64,000 nucleotides of DNA, taken from the NCBI GenBank assembly GCA_030704615.1, contig CM060731.1, positions 84,050,756 to 84,114,755 on the forward strand, written 5' to 3'. The position numbers and the translations under genes were made by a program. This DNA is from Takakia lepidozioides. Its lineage: Eukaryota > Streptophyta > Takakiopsida > Takakiales > Takakiaceae. Numbering within the stretch: the stretch's first letter is position 1; each line of letters opens with the position of its first letter. Below are positions 47,411-58,853 of the stretch, piece after piece. A model generated the notes under the pieces. The model did not search any database. It had not been told where the DNA came from and saw only the letters and a program-made list of their open reading frames with translations.

Positions 47411-50400
47411 TATGCGCCACATGAGGCCTCTAACATCCTGAAATGCAAGGACTTGAAAGGAAGGCATCGCGTATGTACCTGTACAGAAGGCGCATTGCTG
47501 CTTTGTCCGCGTTCGGCTGGTCGGTGAACTCGTGGCTCCGGCGGGCATGGGGTATCTCCCGAAAGAATAGGTCGGTTTTGTACAGCAGAAAGTACCTCGT
47601 CACATAGTCGTGTAGGCTCTCTGCTACAGGAGAAATCTCCATCTTGAACTGATGTGCTTGTGTGTCCAGCTGCTCTTGCGCATTTGTCGTCACCTATGGA
47701 GATTCTCCATCAGATCGCTTTCCTGAAAAAATACAATGAATCCACCCCCTACAAGAGTAGAAGCGCCAAACGAAGCGTGGGGAAGTACCTGAAACCACCA
47801 TGTCATGCGGTTCATCCACATGTCAAATGTCGGGTCAGACAGTTTGTCCGGTTTGGGGAAGCTCCACATGTCCCTTGTACTGTGGGAACCATTCCAGATT
47901 TGGAGCCACCGGGTCTGTCCAACCACCCAGCATATTCGTAAGCGCCAAACACCACAAAAACGAGTTGTTGCCACCACAATTTGGTTAAGAATGTATCACC
48001 TTTTCTGTTGCATCCACACATGATGTGGCTAGACGATGGAGCTTCTCCAATGTCATCGTGGGCTTCAGAGCGCGGGAGTAGTGCTTCCCTACCTCCACCA
48101 AAAAGTCGGCACCAAGGGCGGGATCAGCTATGGCCACGTACTTTACCATCCGCGACTTGTACTTTATGCGGGCCCTGGCCTCCGCAACTTTGAGATACGA
48201 TTCGAGTGCCGGGAGGGTTAGATTCTTCTCCTCTGACTCCATGTAGAACCTCCGCATGTGCCAAATCCTGCTGAATTTTTTGTCTGTCAAGAATGCGCAC
48301 ATAAGATTAGAGATCCTGCTCAACATTTTCTTCTATTGGGGGAGGAGAGACAGATTAGCTCAACAAAACAGCAGGAGCTTTACCCGAAATATGTAGTCCC
48401 CATGGCGTCCATGCTCAGCCTATACCAGGTTCTGTCTGCCTTTGCCTCCGACTTGCGCAGGAGGTCGGCACTGAGCGAATTGGCAAACTCTTGCACCCCT
48501 TGCTTCCCGACATCCTTCACTCGGAAGAGCATATGGGACAAGTTGGTGGCAATGAAGGCATTCTCAGTCACCCTGCAATGCCACATTTCCATCAAACAAT
48601 ACTGAAATGGGAATTTTGAACAAATATGAGGATTCGCAATGAAATGACTTACAAATTTTGGGTCCAAAAGCAAGAGGCGTTGTAACTTACGAGTTGATGT
48701 CCGCCATTGTAGCTTTGAGAAGACTGCGATCTTTGGGCCCCGCAACCTTCAGCACAACACACTCCACGACGAAATGCCAATCGAGGTCGTTGGGGTGGGC
48801 TTCGGCTATGTGCTCCATCCATGCCAGGAGGCGATGATTGCCGTCCCACACGTAAAACATCTTTCCGGACAAGTGCTGGAAAAGAGGATCAGTAGCAATC
48901 GATCTCTCGAACTCCTCATTTCGCCTTTGCCAATGGGGACCCCATTTGTCCACCTCATCGGAAGTGTGGGCACGGGAAGCTCCGTGGTTGTTCTCAATGG
49001 AAACGTAAAACGCGGCAGACCCCATTCGATATCCATCCCGGAAAGAGAATTTCAGCTTGTCGATATCACCTGGGAGGGCAGGTCTCACCACCTGCAAAGA
49101 CACCAAGCGGCAAAGGGGAATTCGAAGCTTGGCCGGGTACACCATGCCCCCCAGCACCCTGCCAATGTTGTTGTGGGTTGCCTCCAACATCTTGGCAGCG
49201 GCCAACTTCATATCCGCCTCCGACATGACGTCTGCTGCAGAGGGGTTCTCCGACAGCCCACCAGGACCGCCAAATCCAGCCTGTATGCTGCGGGTTTGGG
49301 GCCTGGGGATGTCCGGGAGGATGTCATCCTGGTCAGAAAGCTCGGTGTCGTCCTCCTCAACATGGTCAACCACTGGCGAAACCACCTCGAGCACTCTCCC
49401 CGTCTCTACTGCCATCTCCCCGGCTTCACCTCGATCTTGCACAATCCGTGCTCTTTGTGGTGTTCTTTACTCTCCTCCACTCTCCACCGTATGGGTAATT
49501 GCGGGGGCTGCTCTTGTCCGCGATGGTGTAACCGGTGTGTTACTGCCTCTTTGTGGTGTCTTGGAGGGATCCACCGTCTCTGTGCGTCCCTCGCTTACAT
49601 GGGCATCTGTCATTTCGGCACCCCTGGCCTCTTCAGTGGCATTTTCTCTTCCTCCTGGCTAGCCTTCTGTCTTGCCTGTTCTTTTGCCCTCTCTTTTGCC
49701 CTCTCACGGGCTTTCTGTTTCTTACTAGGGCTAGCAGCAGGGGAGCCCTCCAGGACGACCACCTTTGATTGAGGAGAACTGACACCCTCGCGCGCACTGC
49801 TCACTCCCCCCTCCGCAGCCCGTGACGGCTCTCTCGCCGGGGATTGCATGTGTTTGGCTTTCTTCTTCTTCTTTGCGTGGGCGGGCCCTACTACATGTGC
49901 ATCAACAACCTCCATTGTCGGATCTGCTGTCCTCACGTCCTCACGCCCTTCACCTACCATGCCGCCTGCACCAACCTCCCCAATGCCTATTCTGTCGTAC
50001 TCTCGCTGCAGGTCCTCCCGTCCACCAACAAAAGGTTTTAGTTTGCCCTCCCGCCCCAAGTTGGGCGATCCAAACATGCGATGAGTTGGAGCTGTTGATG
50101 ATACCACCAGCGTGCCGGGCTCGTCGTCACTCTGTCATTCCCGAAAATCGTGAGAACCAACATCGGAATGAAACCACCATCCGCCACGAGCAGCGCAACC
50201 ACCATCGCAACAATCGTGGAACAACAATGAAAACAAAACAAAACCAAGTATGGAACAATGAAAACAAATTCAACCAATGCCTAAGAATGACATGCACAAG
50301 CAGCCTTCTCCAGAGCTGCCGGCTTTGCACACGCATTGCAAACTATCTAAGGTTCACTCAACCAGTAACTTGCAGAAATCAACATGAAACACGATGAACA

Positions 50401-51099
50401 AATGAACACGAATTCCATAAGACGGGAAAACAGGGTGAAATGTTTTGAAGGCACTTCATCTGCTCAGACAATCTTCTCAGCTCAGCATGGATTTCCTTAA
50501 TTCCGAGATGCAACCTGTTATCTACAGCGAGGTGTGCACCCTGTCCTGGCAAGCAATCTGAATGCAGCAACGACCTGGCTCCTTTCTAACCACTCTGACC
50601 TTGATCATTCTTCTCAACAACTCGTGCTTTTGCGATGCAACCATGCGCTTCCAGGGCTGCCAGGCGGAATTTGTAACAAACTAAAAAAACGAAGAAAACC
50701 GAAAGAGGAAGGGGGCGGAACTGAGAGTGCTTGGCTTCAGTTGGCGCGGGCTGTGAGCAAGACAATGGAATTTCCTGCTGGAGCTTAAGTTTGGCCATGC
50801 GAGAGGTTGGACGTCGCCCGTAGTACAAAGCCTTCAGCTTCCGCCGCGGTCTGGATGTGGGGATTCTCTCAGGAGAGCCACGCCCTTCTCCACGCGGCAT
50901 AAGTCCCAGCAAAAGAAAAAAGATCTCGCAGTATGTGTGCGTATATGCCTCGAATAGAAGTTCATCCAAGTTTAGCATCAGGTTCCCAAGGCGTATCCGG
51001 GAAGCAAGCGCGGAATCCTGGTGTCGCCAGCCCGGTTCAAAACCGACGGCGGAGGACATTTAATGCGAAACTACGTCAATCGCCCGCTGGATGGAAAAA

Positions 51100-51560
51100 A
51101 TCGGCGCCGGATATTCCATCCAGCGGATGAAGTATGACGCAACGAGGCCATCCTCCGCCCGAGCCGTTCTATCCAGGAGACGCCGGATGGAAATCCTGCG
51201 CCGCGTTTCCATCCTGCAGGTAATTCGGAGCGCGGGCGGATGGAAAAACGGCGCCGAATTTCCATCCCAGAGGTAATTCGGAGCGCGGCCGGATGGAAAT
51301 CCGGCGGCGAATTTCCATCCTGCAGGTAATTCGGAGAGCATCCGGATGGAAATCCGGCGCCGAATTTCCATCCTACAGGTAATTCGGAGCGCGGCCGGAT
51401 GGAAAAACGGCGCCGAATTTCCATCCTAAAGCTAATTCGGAGAGCGCGGCGGATTTCCATCAAACAGGTAACTCGGAGCGCGGGCGGATGGAAATTCGGC
51501 GCCGAATTCCATCCGCCAGTAAGTCGGTCGAAGCGCCGAATTACCATCCTGCAGGTAATT
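51100..51560. repeat. Array B part 1: AAATTCGGCGCCGAATTT palindromes, ~53-bp spacing
   Basis: GGCGCC-centred sites within GGATGGAAAT..ATTTCCATCC occur near 51105, 51200, 51252, 51306, 51360, 51411 and 51500. Adjacent intervals are 51-54 bp apart, apart from one or two missing or decayed units. The spacers share GCAGGTAATTCGGAGCGCGG. This array lies between the 5' end of methylase-like copy B and MULE copy B, exactly where array 2 lies in copy A, but its palindrome arms (TTCGG) differ from those of copy A (TGCGG). Confidence 0.9.
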
Positions 51561-51679
51561 CTGAGCGTGGCCGCTTGTTTTTTTGGTCTTAAAAGACACA
51601 ACCTTAAGTTCTAGACACGGTTTTCAGGGAATTCTCGACTGGTTGAGAGAAATTCCTTGCTTCTTTTCCATCCCTCGTA

Positions 51680-52420
51680 GTTCCTAAATGGAAATTCGTT
51701 GCCGAAATTCAACTTGGCCGCGATTGCGATTAAATGCCGAATGGAAATTCGGCGCCGGTTTTTCCATCCCCTCCGGCCGAGTCGACTTTATTCCGGCGCC
51801 CCCTGTGGATATTCGGTTGCCGGAATTTCCGTCCGGGGGTTGTATTGTGACGGCCAGGTGCCGGCCTCTCCCCCCGAGCCGACTGCATCCGAACGGCCCC
51901 GGATGTAAATTTCGGCGGTTTTTCCATCCGGGGAGGTTTTTATGTCGGCCAGTTTTCGGCCTGACCCCCCGACACGACTTCCTTTGGGGGGGCCCGGATG
52001 GAAATTCGGCGCCGAATTTCCATCCGAGGGATGTTCTCTGTCGGACAAGTGCCGGCCTCTCCGCCCGAGGCGACTTTTTTTCACCGGGCGGCCCCTGTTG
52101 GATATTCGGTGCCGAATTCCCGTCCGGGGGTTGTAATGTGACAGCCATGTGCTGGCCTCCCCCCCCGAGCCGGCTGCATCCGAACGGCCCCGGATTGTAA
52201 ATTCGGCGCCGTTTTTCCATCGGGGAGGTTTTTATGTCGGCCACTTTTCGGCCTGACCCCCCGACACGACTTCCTTTGGGGGGGCCCGGATGGAAATTCG
52301 GCGCTGAATTTTCCATCCGGGGGATGTTCTCTGTCGGACAGGTGCCGGCCTCTCGCCCGAGTCGACTTCATCCGGGGCAGCCCTGTTGGATATTCGGTGA
52401 TTTTCCGATTTCATCGGGGG
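51680..52420. repeat. Array B part 2: same palindromes at ~96-bp spacing
   Basis: Palindrome centres near 51753, 51820, 51915, 52010, 52110, 52207, 52302 and 52400 are mostly 95-100 bp apart. They are separated by GC-rich spacers of two alternating types (GTGCCGGCCTCTCC..CGA and CCGACACGACTTCCTTTGGG). Some sites are decayed (CGGTTGCCGG, CGGTGCCG). Confidence 0.85.
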
Positions 52421-52789
52421 TTAATGTGACGGCCCGGTGCTGGCTTCTCCCCTTCAGCCGAAATCATTCGGGCGGCCCCCCACTTTCTGACTGCATACCG
52501 TTGGCAGTTATTGCGCAAAGACCAGGGGCCGCATTCCGGAGACAATGTTCATTAACACTCTAACTGTGGATTTTGAGATAGTTTGGCTCCCTAGATTGGA
52601 TCAGGCTTCGTCGCTCGGACAAATCGACACCGCATTCCTTCCCATCGGTGCATCCCCTTCTACCAGGGAGCTTGCCCCACGCCATCCTGGTAGTCTTGTT
52701 GTGCACATCTCCCATGCGGGGAAAACCCGGAGCGCTAAGTGTTATTGCCCTCCTCACGAGCATAGAGCTTCATTTCCGTGCAGAGGGGA

Positions 52790-54657
52790 CATCTGCCGTG
52801 TGATGGAGAAAACTGTGCGTTCGATACCACCTGAAACGGGGGTCGGTTTTTTTGGAGGAGGAAAGGAAGGACTCAAACGGCGTTGTTGTCGAGAGTATTG
52901 TTGTGCTCCACGATGATTTCGGCGAGTTCCAGCATCGGACAGCGTCATATACAGGGCAGTTGGGGACTTCATTTGCCCACCAAAAGCACCTTCTATATGG
53001 CGCCTTCCACGAAACAATCGCGAACAGAGAGTGGGTACTCACAAGAGAGAAGTCCGCCAAACGAAGTAAATCCAGAGCCAACCCATTCAATGAAGACGAG
53101 CGAGAACCGGGTTGTTCACAACCTGTCCGAGTCCGACGAGGTCATGGAAGTTCTGAGATCGTCCTGGAGATCAGGCAAGTCCTCAATGGAGTCAGTGGAC
53201 GAGGGGAGTCATATTCCCAGCACGAGCACCGCAGTTCGATCATTCTTGAATATGCGAGAGGGCTTCACATGGATGGACACCGCTTGGAGCTGGCCGGGCT
53301 GGACTATAGCAAGTTCGCAATTAAATCGGTTACATGCTTTCCCGCAGACGTCAACGGTAATATCTTCTTTGAGTTCCCTCCTCGGACGGACTACTCGAGG
53401 GCGTTCCGAAATGTTGACAGATATGGATAGAAAACATGACGGTCATCCTTGGTGCGTCACCAAAACACCAGCATGAAGATGCTCGATGGTGTGCGGGTGC
53501 GTTACGTTGTTTGTGCGGGCGCGTTGCGGTGTTTCTCCCCACCTTGCTTCCATTTGAAATCCAGAGGTCACAGGAACGAGACCGATTGGACAGGCACAGC
53601 TCCATCAACCATTTCGAGCTCAGGAGAAGGTTCGAACTCCAATTTAAGTGTGCGCATTGCAAAGAACCACCACACTGCATGTCTGTTTGTTTGTAATGTC
53701 AAGCAGTTCTATGTGTTGCTCCCGTTTCCTTGACCTCACCCAAGCTTGCATACCCGTTGGTTACCATTGTCACAAATGGCGAGGGGGAACTTGCGGGAGG
53801 CTGCCCACGAGGCAGAGCAGCTCGTTCAGGAGGAGGTAAGTTGAGGACCGGGTGTCAACCCAAAAGATACAGCTCCAAGCCGCCCCTAAGATGGATTGGC
53901 CAGAATTATGTCGGAAGACGGCTCCGATAGAGTTCCTCTCGATGAGAAGGAAATGGAGGCATTGCTGGAGTCGGTTGTCCCACGATGTCTGTTCACAGAA
54001 TGTCCGAAACCAATTGTCTCATGCAAACAGGGAAAATTGGCGTGGCTCGGATATGCCACTCAATTCTGGAGGTGAAGCGACGATGGGATATGACTACATT
54101 CATGGAATCAAGTTTTCCAGACAAGGGACTGAGAGCAGATCGTTGTTTCGTATTCAAAATGTCCACGTGTGGACTTCCTTGGCAGCGGACGAAACTGATC
54201 AACAGGATGACGAGAGTGGGGACTGTCAAACAGTTGGTCATGTCGACCATATCAAGCGAATTACAAACACCAGTGGGTGACAATGGTTGCACATGTGTAC
54301 GGGACACCCACTGCAGGATGCTAAGACAATTGCTATTTGTGAGAGGAAAGGAGAGGACACAAACGGAGATGCTTCTTTGGAAGGGAATATTAATGAACAG
54401 ATGGCTAAGTGGGGGGATGCCCTCCCATTTCCGCGGTTTCATGGCGGACAACGCACAAGCGAATTGGGCTGCCATCCGAGGGGTGTACGGGCAAGACCCT
54501 AATGTTCCCATGGAAGGCAAGGAGAGATCTATGTGGGTTCCATTTTCTGCAGAGCCTTTCGCAGTACACAACCAGGCTCGTGGCGACAAGATTCAGAGAG
54601 GAGCACCTTCCATGTGTCTTGCGTGGAAGCGCGCTCCCACCTTGGATGATGCCGAGA
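52790..54657 (+). pseudogene. MULE-family transposase, copy B (runs into assembly gap)
   Basis: Collinear with copy A: CRVMEKT, then EEERKDSNG (52855), LDYSKFAIKSVTCFPADVNG, MLTDMDRKHDGHPWCVTKT, the Cys-rich CAGALRCFSPPC and KCAHCKEPPHC, then IMSEDGSDRVPLDEKE (about 53907), and the core with the ADNAQANWAA-type motif (about 54444) and KERS before the N gap at 54658. Frame changes occur near 53395, 53470, 53700 and several times after 53950, so it is decayed. The SWIM region would lie within or beyond the gap and is not seen after it. Confidence 0.75.
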
Positions 54658-55157
54658 NNNNNNNNNNNNNNNNNNNNNNNNNNNNNNNNNNNNNNNNNNN
54701 NNNNNNNNNNNNNNNNNNNNNNNNNNNNNNNNNNNNNNNNNNNNNNNNNNNNNNNNNNNNNNNNNNNNNNNNNNNNNNNNNNNNNNNNNNNNNNNNNNNN
54801 NNNNNNNNNNNNNNNNNNNNNNNNNNNNNNNNNNNNNNNNNNNNNNNNNNNNNNNNNNNNNNNNNNNNNNNNNNNNNNNNNNNNNNNNNNNNNNNNNNNN
54901 NNNNNNNNNNNNNNNNNNNNNNNNNNNNNNNNNNNNNNNNNNNNNNNNNNNNNNNNNNNNNNNNNNNNNNNNNNNNNNNNNNNNNNNNNNNNNNNNNNNN
55001 NNNNNNNNNNNNNNNNNNNNNNNNNNNNNNNNNNNNNNNNNNNNNNNNNNNNNNNNNNNNNNNNNNNNNNNNNNNNNNNNNNNNNNNNNNNNNNNNNNNN
55101 NNNNNNNNNNNNNNNNNNNNNNNNNNNNNNNNNNNNNNNNNNNNNNNNNNNNNNNNN
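54658..55157. other. Assembly gap (500 N)
   Basis: Exactly 500 N, the usual placeholder for a gap of unknown size. The sequence to the left is MULE copy B and to the right a Ty3/gypsy element, so the true join is unknown. Confidence 1.
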
Positions 55158-57099
55158 TGGGAAGATGAGCAGGAACGCGCTTTCAAGAGATCAAGGCGAG
55201 GTTTGGGAGGTGACCTCGGCGCCTATCTTGAGGACGACCATCAAGGGGGCGTCCCTTTCAGCTGCATAGGATTGGAGCATGCTGGGGCTTGGAGCGGTGC
55301 TCACACAGGTGGATGATGAGGGAAGAGAGTTCGTGTGGCTTATGCTAGCCGCTCAAACAAACGCTGCAGAGGCAAGTACAGCTCATATGAGGGAGAGTGC
55401 TAGCTGCAGAGTGTGGGCGTGGCACAATTCAGGTGCTAATATACGCAATCTTTTCACCCTTGTCACGGATCACCAAGCCACTCAAGTGGTTGATTGGAGT
55501 CAGACAAGCTTACAGGGGAAGCTTGCACGGTGGGCACTTATACTCCAGGAGTATGACTTTCAGTTGTGCATCGACCGGGTTGGATCGGGATGCGGATGGA
55601 TTGAGTCGCAATCCATGCATGAGCCAAGCAGGAGACACTGGAGCTCGGTGGCATGGTGAGACGGCGAGGAGATGGTGCCGGGATGGCACGCATCTGCATT
55701 TTTGTGTATCTTGGCATCGGGAGGTCAGATTGGTTGGACCTACAACAGGGATGACTGTAGACGGAGTGTCTGAGGACCCTGAGGCTAGTGATGAGCTAGG
55801 TGGTGCCAGAGATATACATGAGGATTCGGCTGTGTTGGATACCTCCGCACGGGAGACACGGCAGCCATTGTGACTGCCAGGAGAGGGATCGGATCCTGCA
55901 ACGAGCAAGAGGTTCAAGTGGGAGGGGATACACCTACTTCGAGTGTGGGAGGTGGTCGGGTGAGGATTGTGCCTACCCCAACACAGCGTGCACGGTTAGT
56001 GCGGCATGCCCCATGAGGAGTTGGGGCATTTGGAGTGCGACGCACTCACAGTTTACTGCAGGGGCAGTATTGGTGGCGTGGTATGCATACAGAGGTGCAA
56101 CAGTTTGTGGCTAGGTGCATGGTGTGTGACAGGGTTGCGTGCTTCATTCAACGCCCCTACACCACAAGTTGCATCCTTTACCTATCAGGGATTGGGTACA
56201 GGTGGAGTCTTGACTTCGCAGGACCGTTGCCACTGACTATGCGCCACCACAGATATGTGTTGGTGATGGTGGAGCACTTCTCCAAGTGGATTGAGTTGGT
56301 TCCATTGCCTGACAAGGCTAGTGAGGGGGCTGCGTATGCATTTTGGATCGTGTGCTTAGCCGATTTGGTGCTCCAGCTGAGGTACTCACGGACCAAGGGA
56401 GAGAGTTCTTGGGGGAGTTTCAGGCTTTGTGTGATAAAGCCTTGATAGACCACCGCACCACTTTCGGGATCATCCTGAGCCGATGGCTTAGCAGAGAGAG
56501 TGTTCAGACGGTGAGAGGGTGTGAAGAGGGGTTTGCGCAAGTATGGCTTGCAGAGGGACACCTAGGAGATTGGGATCTTCAGGTTCCTTGGTTAGCCATG
56601 GGCTACAGGTTCAGCAAACAGCATCACTTGCCTCCTTCTCACCATATTTCCTTCTCTTTGGCCGAGAGCCGGATTTGCCTGCAGCCATTGTAGGGACACT
56701 GCTCAAGTCCTTAACCTTGACGATCCGGACGTGTGGGTACGTGCATGTGATCAGCGTGCAGAGTTGTTCAAGAAAGTCATGCCCATGGCTTTTGAGAACC
56801 TTGCCATTGCACAGCACCGTGATACGTTGAGGTATGCCACTATACGTGGTGGAGGATATCGTCCTGGGGTTCGGAGGTTAGCCCTGGTGACTATGTTTAT
56901 TTGCAGCAGACTGCTCCTACGACTCTGGATGTTACTGCAGGCGTGTTATTCTGAGGGTTCGAGAGGTGTTGCCCTCAGGGGTCCTGATCTTGGAGGGTCG
57001 GGATGGCATGACTTGGAAGGACCATGTGCGTAATTGTGCGCCATGTCACCTTCCCAATGTCGATGGCAGAGTTGACCCAAACTTGCAGTGGTACCTGCA
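55158..57099 (+). pseudogene. Ty3/gypsy pol: RNase H and integrase, frameshifted
   Basis: Starts inside pol after the gap. An RT-connection word (WEDEQERAF), then RNase H words LGAVLTQVDDEG, TLVTDHQ and LARWALILQEYDF (about 55280-55570); an H2C2 integrase zinc finger spread over two frames at about 56000-56150 (HEELGH, RTHSLLQGQYWWRGMH, CMVCDRV); integrase core SLDFAGPLP (about 56210), MVEHFSKWIELVPLP and LTDQGREF (about 56385); then the C-terminal part ending in RNCAPCHLP near 57030-57050. Many single-base frameshifts. Followed by a PHD finger and an LTR, so this is the 3' half of one element. Confidence 0.85.
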
Positions 57100-57252
57100 G
57101 GTTTGAGGTGCATGCTCTGTGGGTCTGCCAAAGGAGCAGCCACCATGCTGGTGTGTGATCGATGCTCAAGGGGTTGGCATATGGGATGCTTGACACCACC
57201 TCTTGAGAAGGTTCCTGACGGAGATTGGTTGTGTCCACACTGCTTGGGATAG
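57100..57252 (+). pseudogene. PHD zinc finger at the 3' end of the Ty3/gypsy pol
   Basis: Fifty codons followed by TAG. The residue pattern C-x2-C-x11-C-x2-C-x4-H-x2-C-x14-C-x2-C, with CDRCSRGWHMGCLTPPL and DWLCPHC, is a textbook C4HC3 PHD finger. It is out of frame with the integrase C-terminus by a single-base shift just upstream (about 57075-57100). In the ancestral element it was probably fused to integrase. PHD fingers usually read histone H3 tails, so a role in choosing integration sites is plausible (inference). Confidence 0.85.
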
Positions 57253-57510
57253 TGGCAGTGGCATGATGAGGGAGGCAGCTAACAAGACATGGGAGGCCAA
57301 GCTCATAGAGTCAATACATGAGATCCCAAGCTCAAGTTCACAGGTTGCAAGACGGCGACTAACGATGGGGCAACTCTTGCACCCGGCCTCTTGATCTATC
57401 GAGTTTGAGTGTAGTAGGGATAGTGTGGAGGACTTAGTGAGGCTATGGTCACTATCACATCTTGTGGCTACCTGGACTTAGAGGGACCTAAGCACCAGCT
57501 AGGGGGGCGA
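57253..57510. other. Ty3/gypsy 3' untranslated region with polypurine tract
   Basis: No coding sequence is recognised. It ends in AGGGGGGCGA (57501-57510), a polypurine tract directly before the LTR. Confidence 0.6.
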
Positions 57511-58032
57511 TTGTGTGGACTAGTGACTGCCATAGTGGGCAGCGTAGTGGCAGCCTAGTGACTGACTAGTTGTAGCCTAGTGGTTGGACTAGTGGCTAGA
57601 ATAGTGGTAGACTAGTGGTATACTAGTGTGTGTGTGCACATGTGTTTTGTGGTTTTGGACAGCGATGTAGTTGTTTGTAGCGATATGTATGCGCACGACA
57701 GCTGTCAAGTTATTTTACCACTAGTGTGAAACTAGCTAGGAAATAGCTAGCTTTTACATATTGACATTTGGGATTGGCCAAGTGTCAATCCAGGGGTCAA
57801 GCAGATTAGGCCCTGGATGGAGTGGTTATCTTCATGGCAAGCGCGGGAGGCTCATCTTTCTCGAGTTGAGCCTCACCGCGCCTAGCTATGGCGCCGTAGT
57901 GTGGATTCCCCATGGCGTGGGGTGCACTTGGCTTGACTTGTATTTGAGTGATGAGGTTATATATGCATGAGTTTATGCTTCAGCTTTGTGAGCTCGCATG
58001 AGCTTGAGCTTGTATATTCTTCTTCTTTATCA
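57511..58032 (+). repeat. 3' LTR of the Ty3/gypsy element (~522 bp)
   Basis: Starts TTGTGTGGACTAGTGAC right after the polypurine tract and ends TTTATCA(T) immediately before a second copy of the same start. The 5' part has many CTAGTGG/CTAGTGA words. The 5' LTR is not in the window (gap). Confidence 0.75.
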
Positions 58033-58222
58033 TTGTGTGGACTAGTGACATGCCATAGTGGCAGCAGCGTAGTGGCAGCCTAGTGACTGACTAGTTGTAG
58101 CCTAGTGGTGGACTAGTGGCTAGACTAGTGGGTAGACTAGTGGTATACTAGTGTGTGGTGTGCACATGTGTTGTGTGGTTTTGGACAGCGATGTAGTTGT
58201 GTAGCGATATGTATGCGCACGA
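58033..58222 (+). repeat. Second, truncated LTR copy abutting the first
   Basis: Repeats the first ~185 bp of the LTR (57511-57697) with small indels, then breaks off after GCGCACGACA at about 58222, directly joined to the end of the full LTR. Confidence 0.8.
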
Positions 58223-58453
58223 CACTTGGATCATTTATACCCCCTCTGTACATACATTTTGAAGACTATAAAACCCCCTCCTGTAAATATATAGAAATTT
58301 GTAGTCTTTAAAAAGTACCCCCTTCTATATGTATATTTCCCTTTACAATCATTAAAAAATAACCTCAAATATGTACACGTATGTTTTTATATTATATCAA
58401 GTTTATTCATTTAAAAATAAAATAAAATCTAATGAATTAATAATAATAATAAA
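58223..58453. other. AT-rich spacer
   Basis: Repeated short words (TACCCCCT, TGTA.ATAT) and A/T runs. No gene. Confidence 0.4.
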
Positions 58454-58672
58454 TTGTTTGCCCTCGACAAAATTATCAAAGACTTGGTGTGGAATCTCAC
58501 TTTGAACAATAAACAGATGCAGAGAGGAAAGGGACATTGTCAATGCCCGATGTGCAAGAGGCCTGAAGAAAGTTTCCATTTTCTAATACACGGTCCTTGG
58601 TATTTTCATCAGAGAGTGGCCCTCTTGAGGACCATCAAGACCTTAGTCATTGCACCTCTCTTCATCAACTAG
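58454..58672 (+). pseudogene. Possible LINE-derived zf-RVT fragment
   Basis: 72-codon frame with RGKGHCQCPMCKRPEESFHF followed by LIHGPW. The CP-x-C...E(S/T)..H pattern is like the zinc-binding domain that follows plant LINE reverse transcriptases. Nothing else of a LINE was seen beside it, so the call is tentative. Confidence 0.35.
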
Positions 58673-58853
58673 GACAAGTTTCTGAACTTGTTCTACAGTT
58701 TCAACCTTCGCAAGGTCCAATTATGTTCAAAACCTACTGTTGAGAATTCCTCTCCGAAAATATTTCATGCACCTTTGCTGCCACTGTCGGAGTCCAACCT
58801 GACTCGCAGCTGGCAGAGAATGCATTCAATTAGGTGACAAGCATTTCATTTCA

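Larger units (their letters stand above)
43643..50900 (-). pseudogene. ParB/sulfiredoxin-like plus DNA-methylase-like protein, copy B (interrupted)
   Basis: Collinear with copy A. Basic first exon from ATG 50900 (RRKLKALYYGRRP); Lys/Arg-rich segment near 49610-50107; an open ParB-like exon at about 48711-49442 with FSFRDGYRMGSAAFYV and FYVWDGNHRLLAWMEH; exons near 48380-48590 (VTENAF, RTWYRLSMD), 47990-48290 (KYKSRMVKYVAIADPALG), 47790-47915 (RMTWWFQ) and 47470-47690. A LINE and a tandem array then occupy 45125-47420, where copy A has a ~330-bp exon part. The methylase part resumes at 45101: CDMILLDIPDGE, WKAGFGLAGMLLDDGG, then exon 44296-44560 (AYCFVKRGS, LDLTCGTG), 44012-44215 (RHVFAFEPD) and 43643-43886. 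Frameshifts flank a C/G homopolymer tract at 44948-44980. The TAG found in copy A at DGNHR is a normal TGG here. Dead as a gene. Confidence 0.75.

Noticed and set aside
51688-52316. Long plus and minus frames in array B part 2
   Set aside because: GC-rich repeats with few stops on both strands. Composition is Pro/Gly/Arg-rich and follows the repeat.
54409-55316. Frames spanning the N gap
   Set aside because: They exist only because N codons are read through; the left part is MULE copy B and the right part is gypsy pol.
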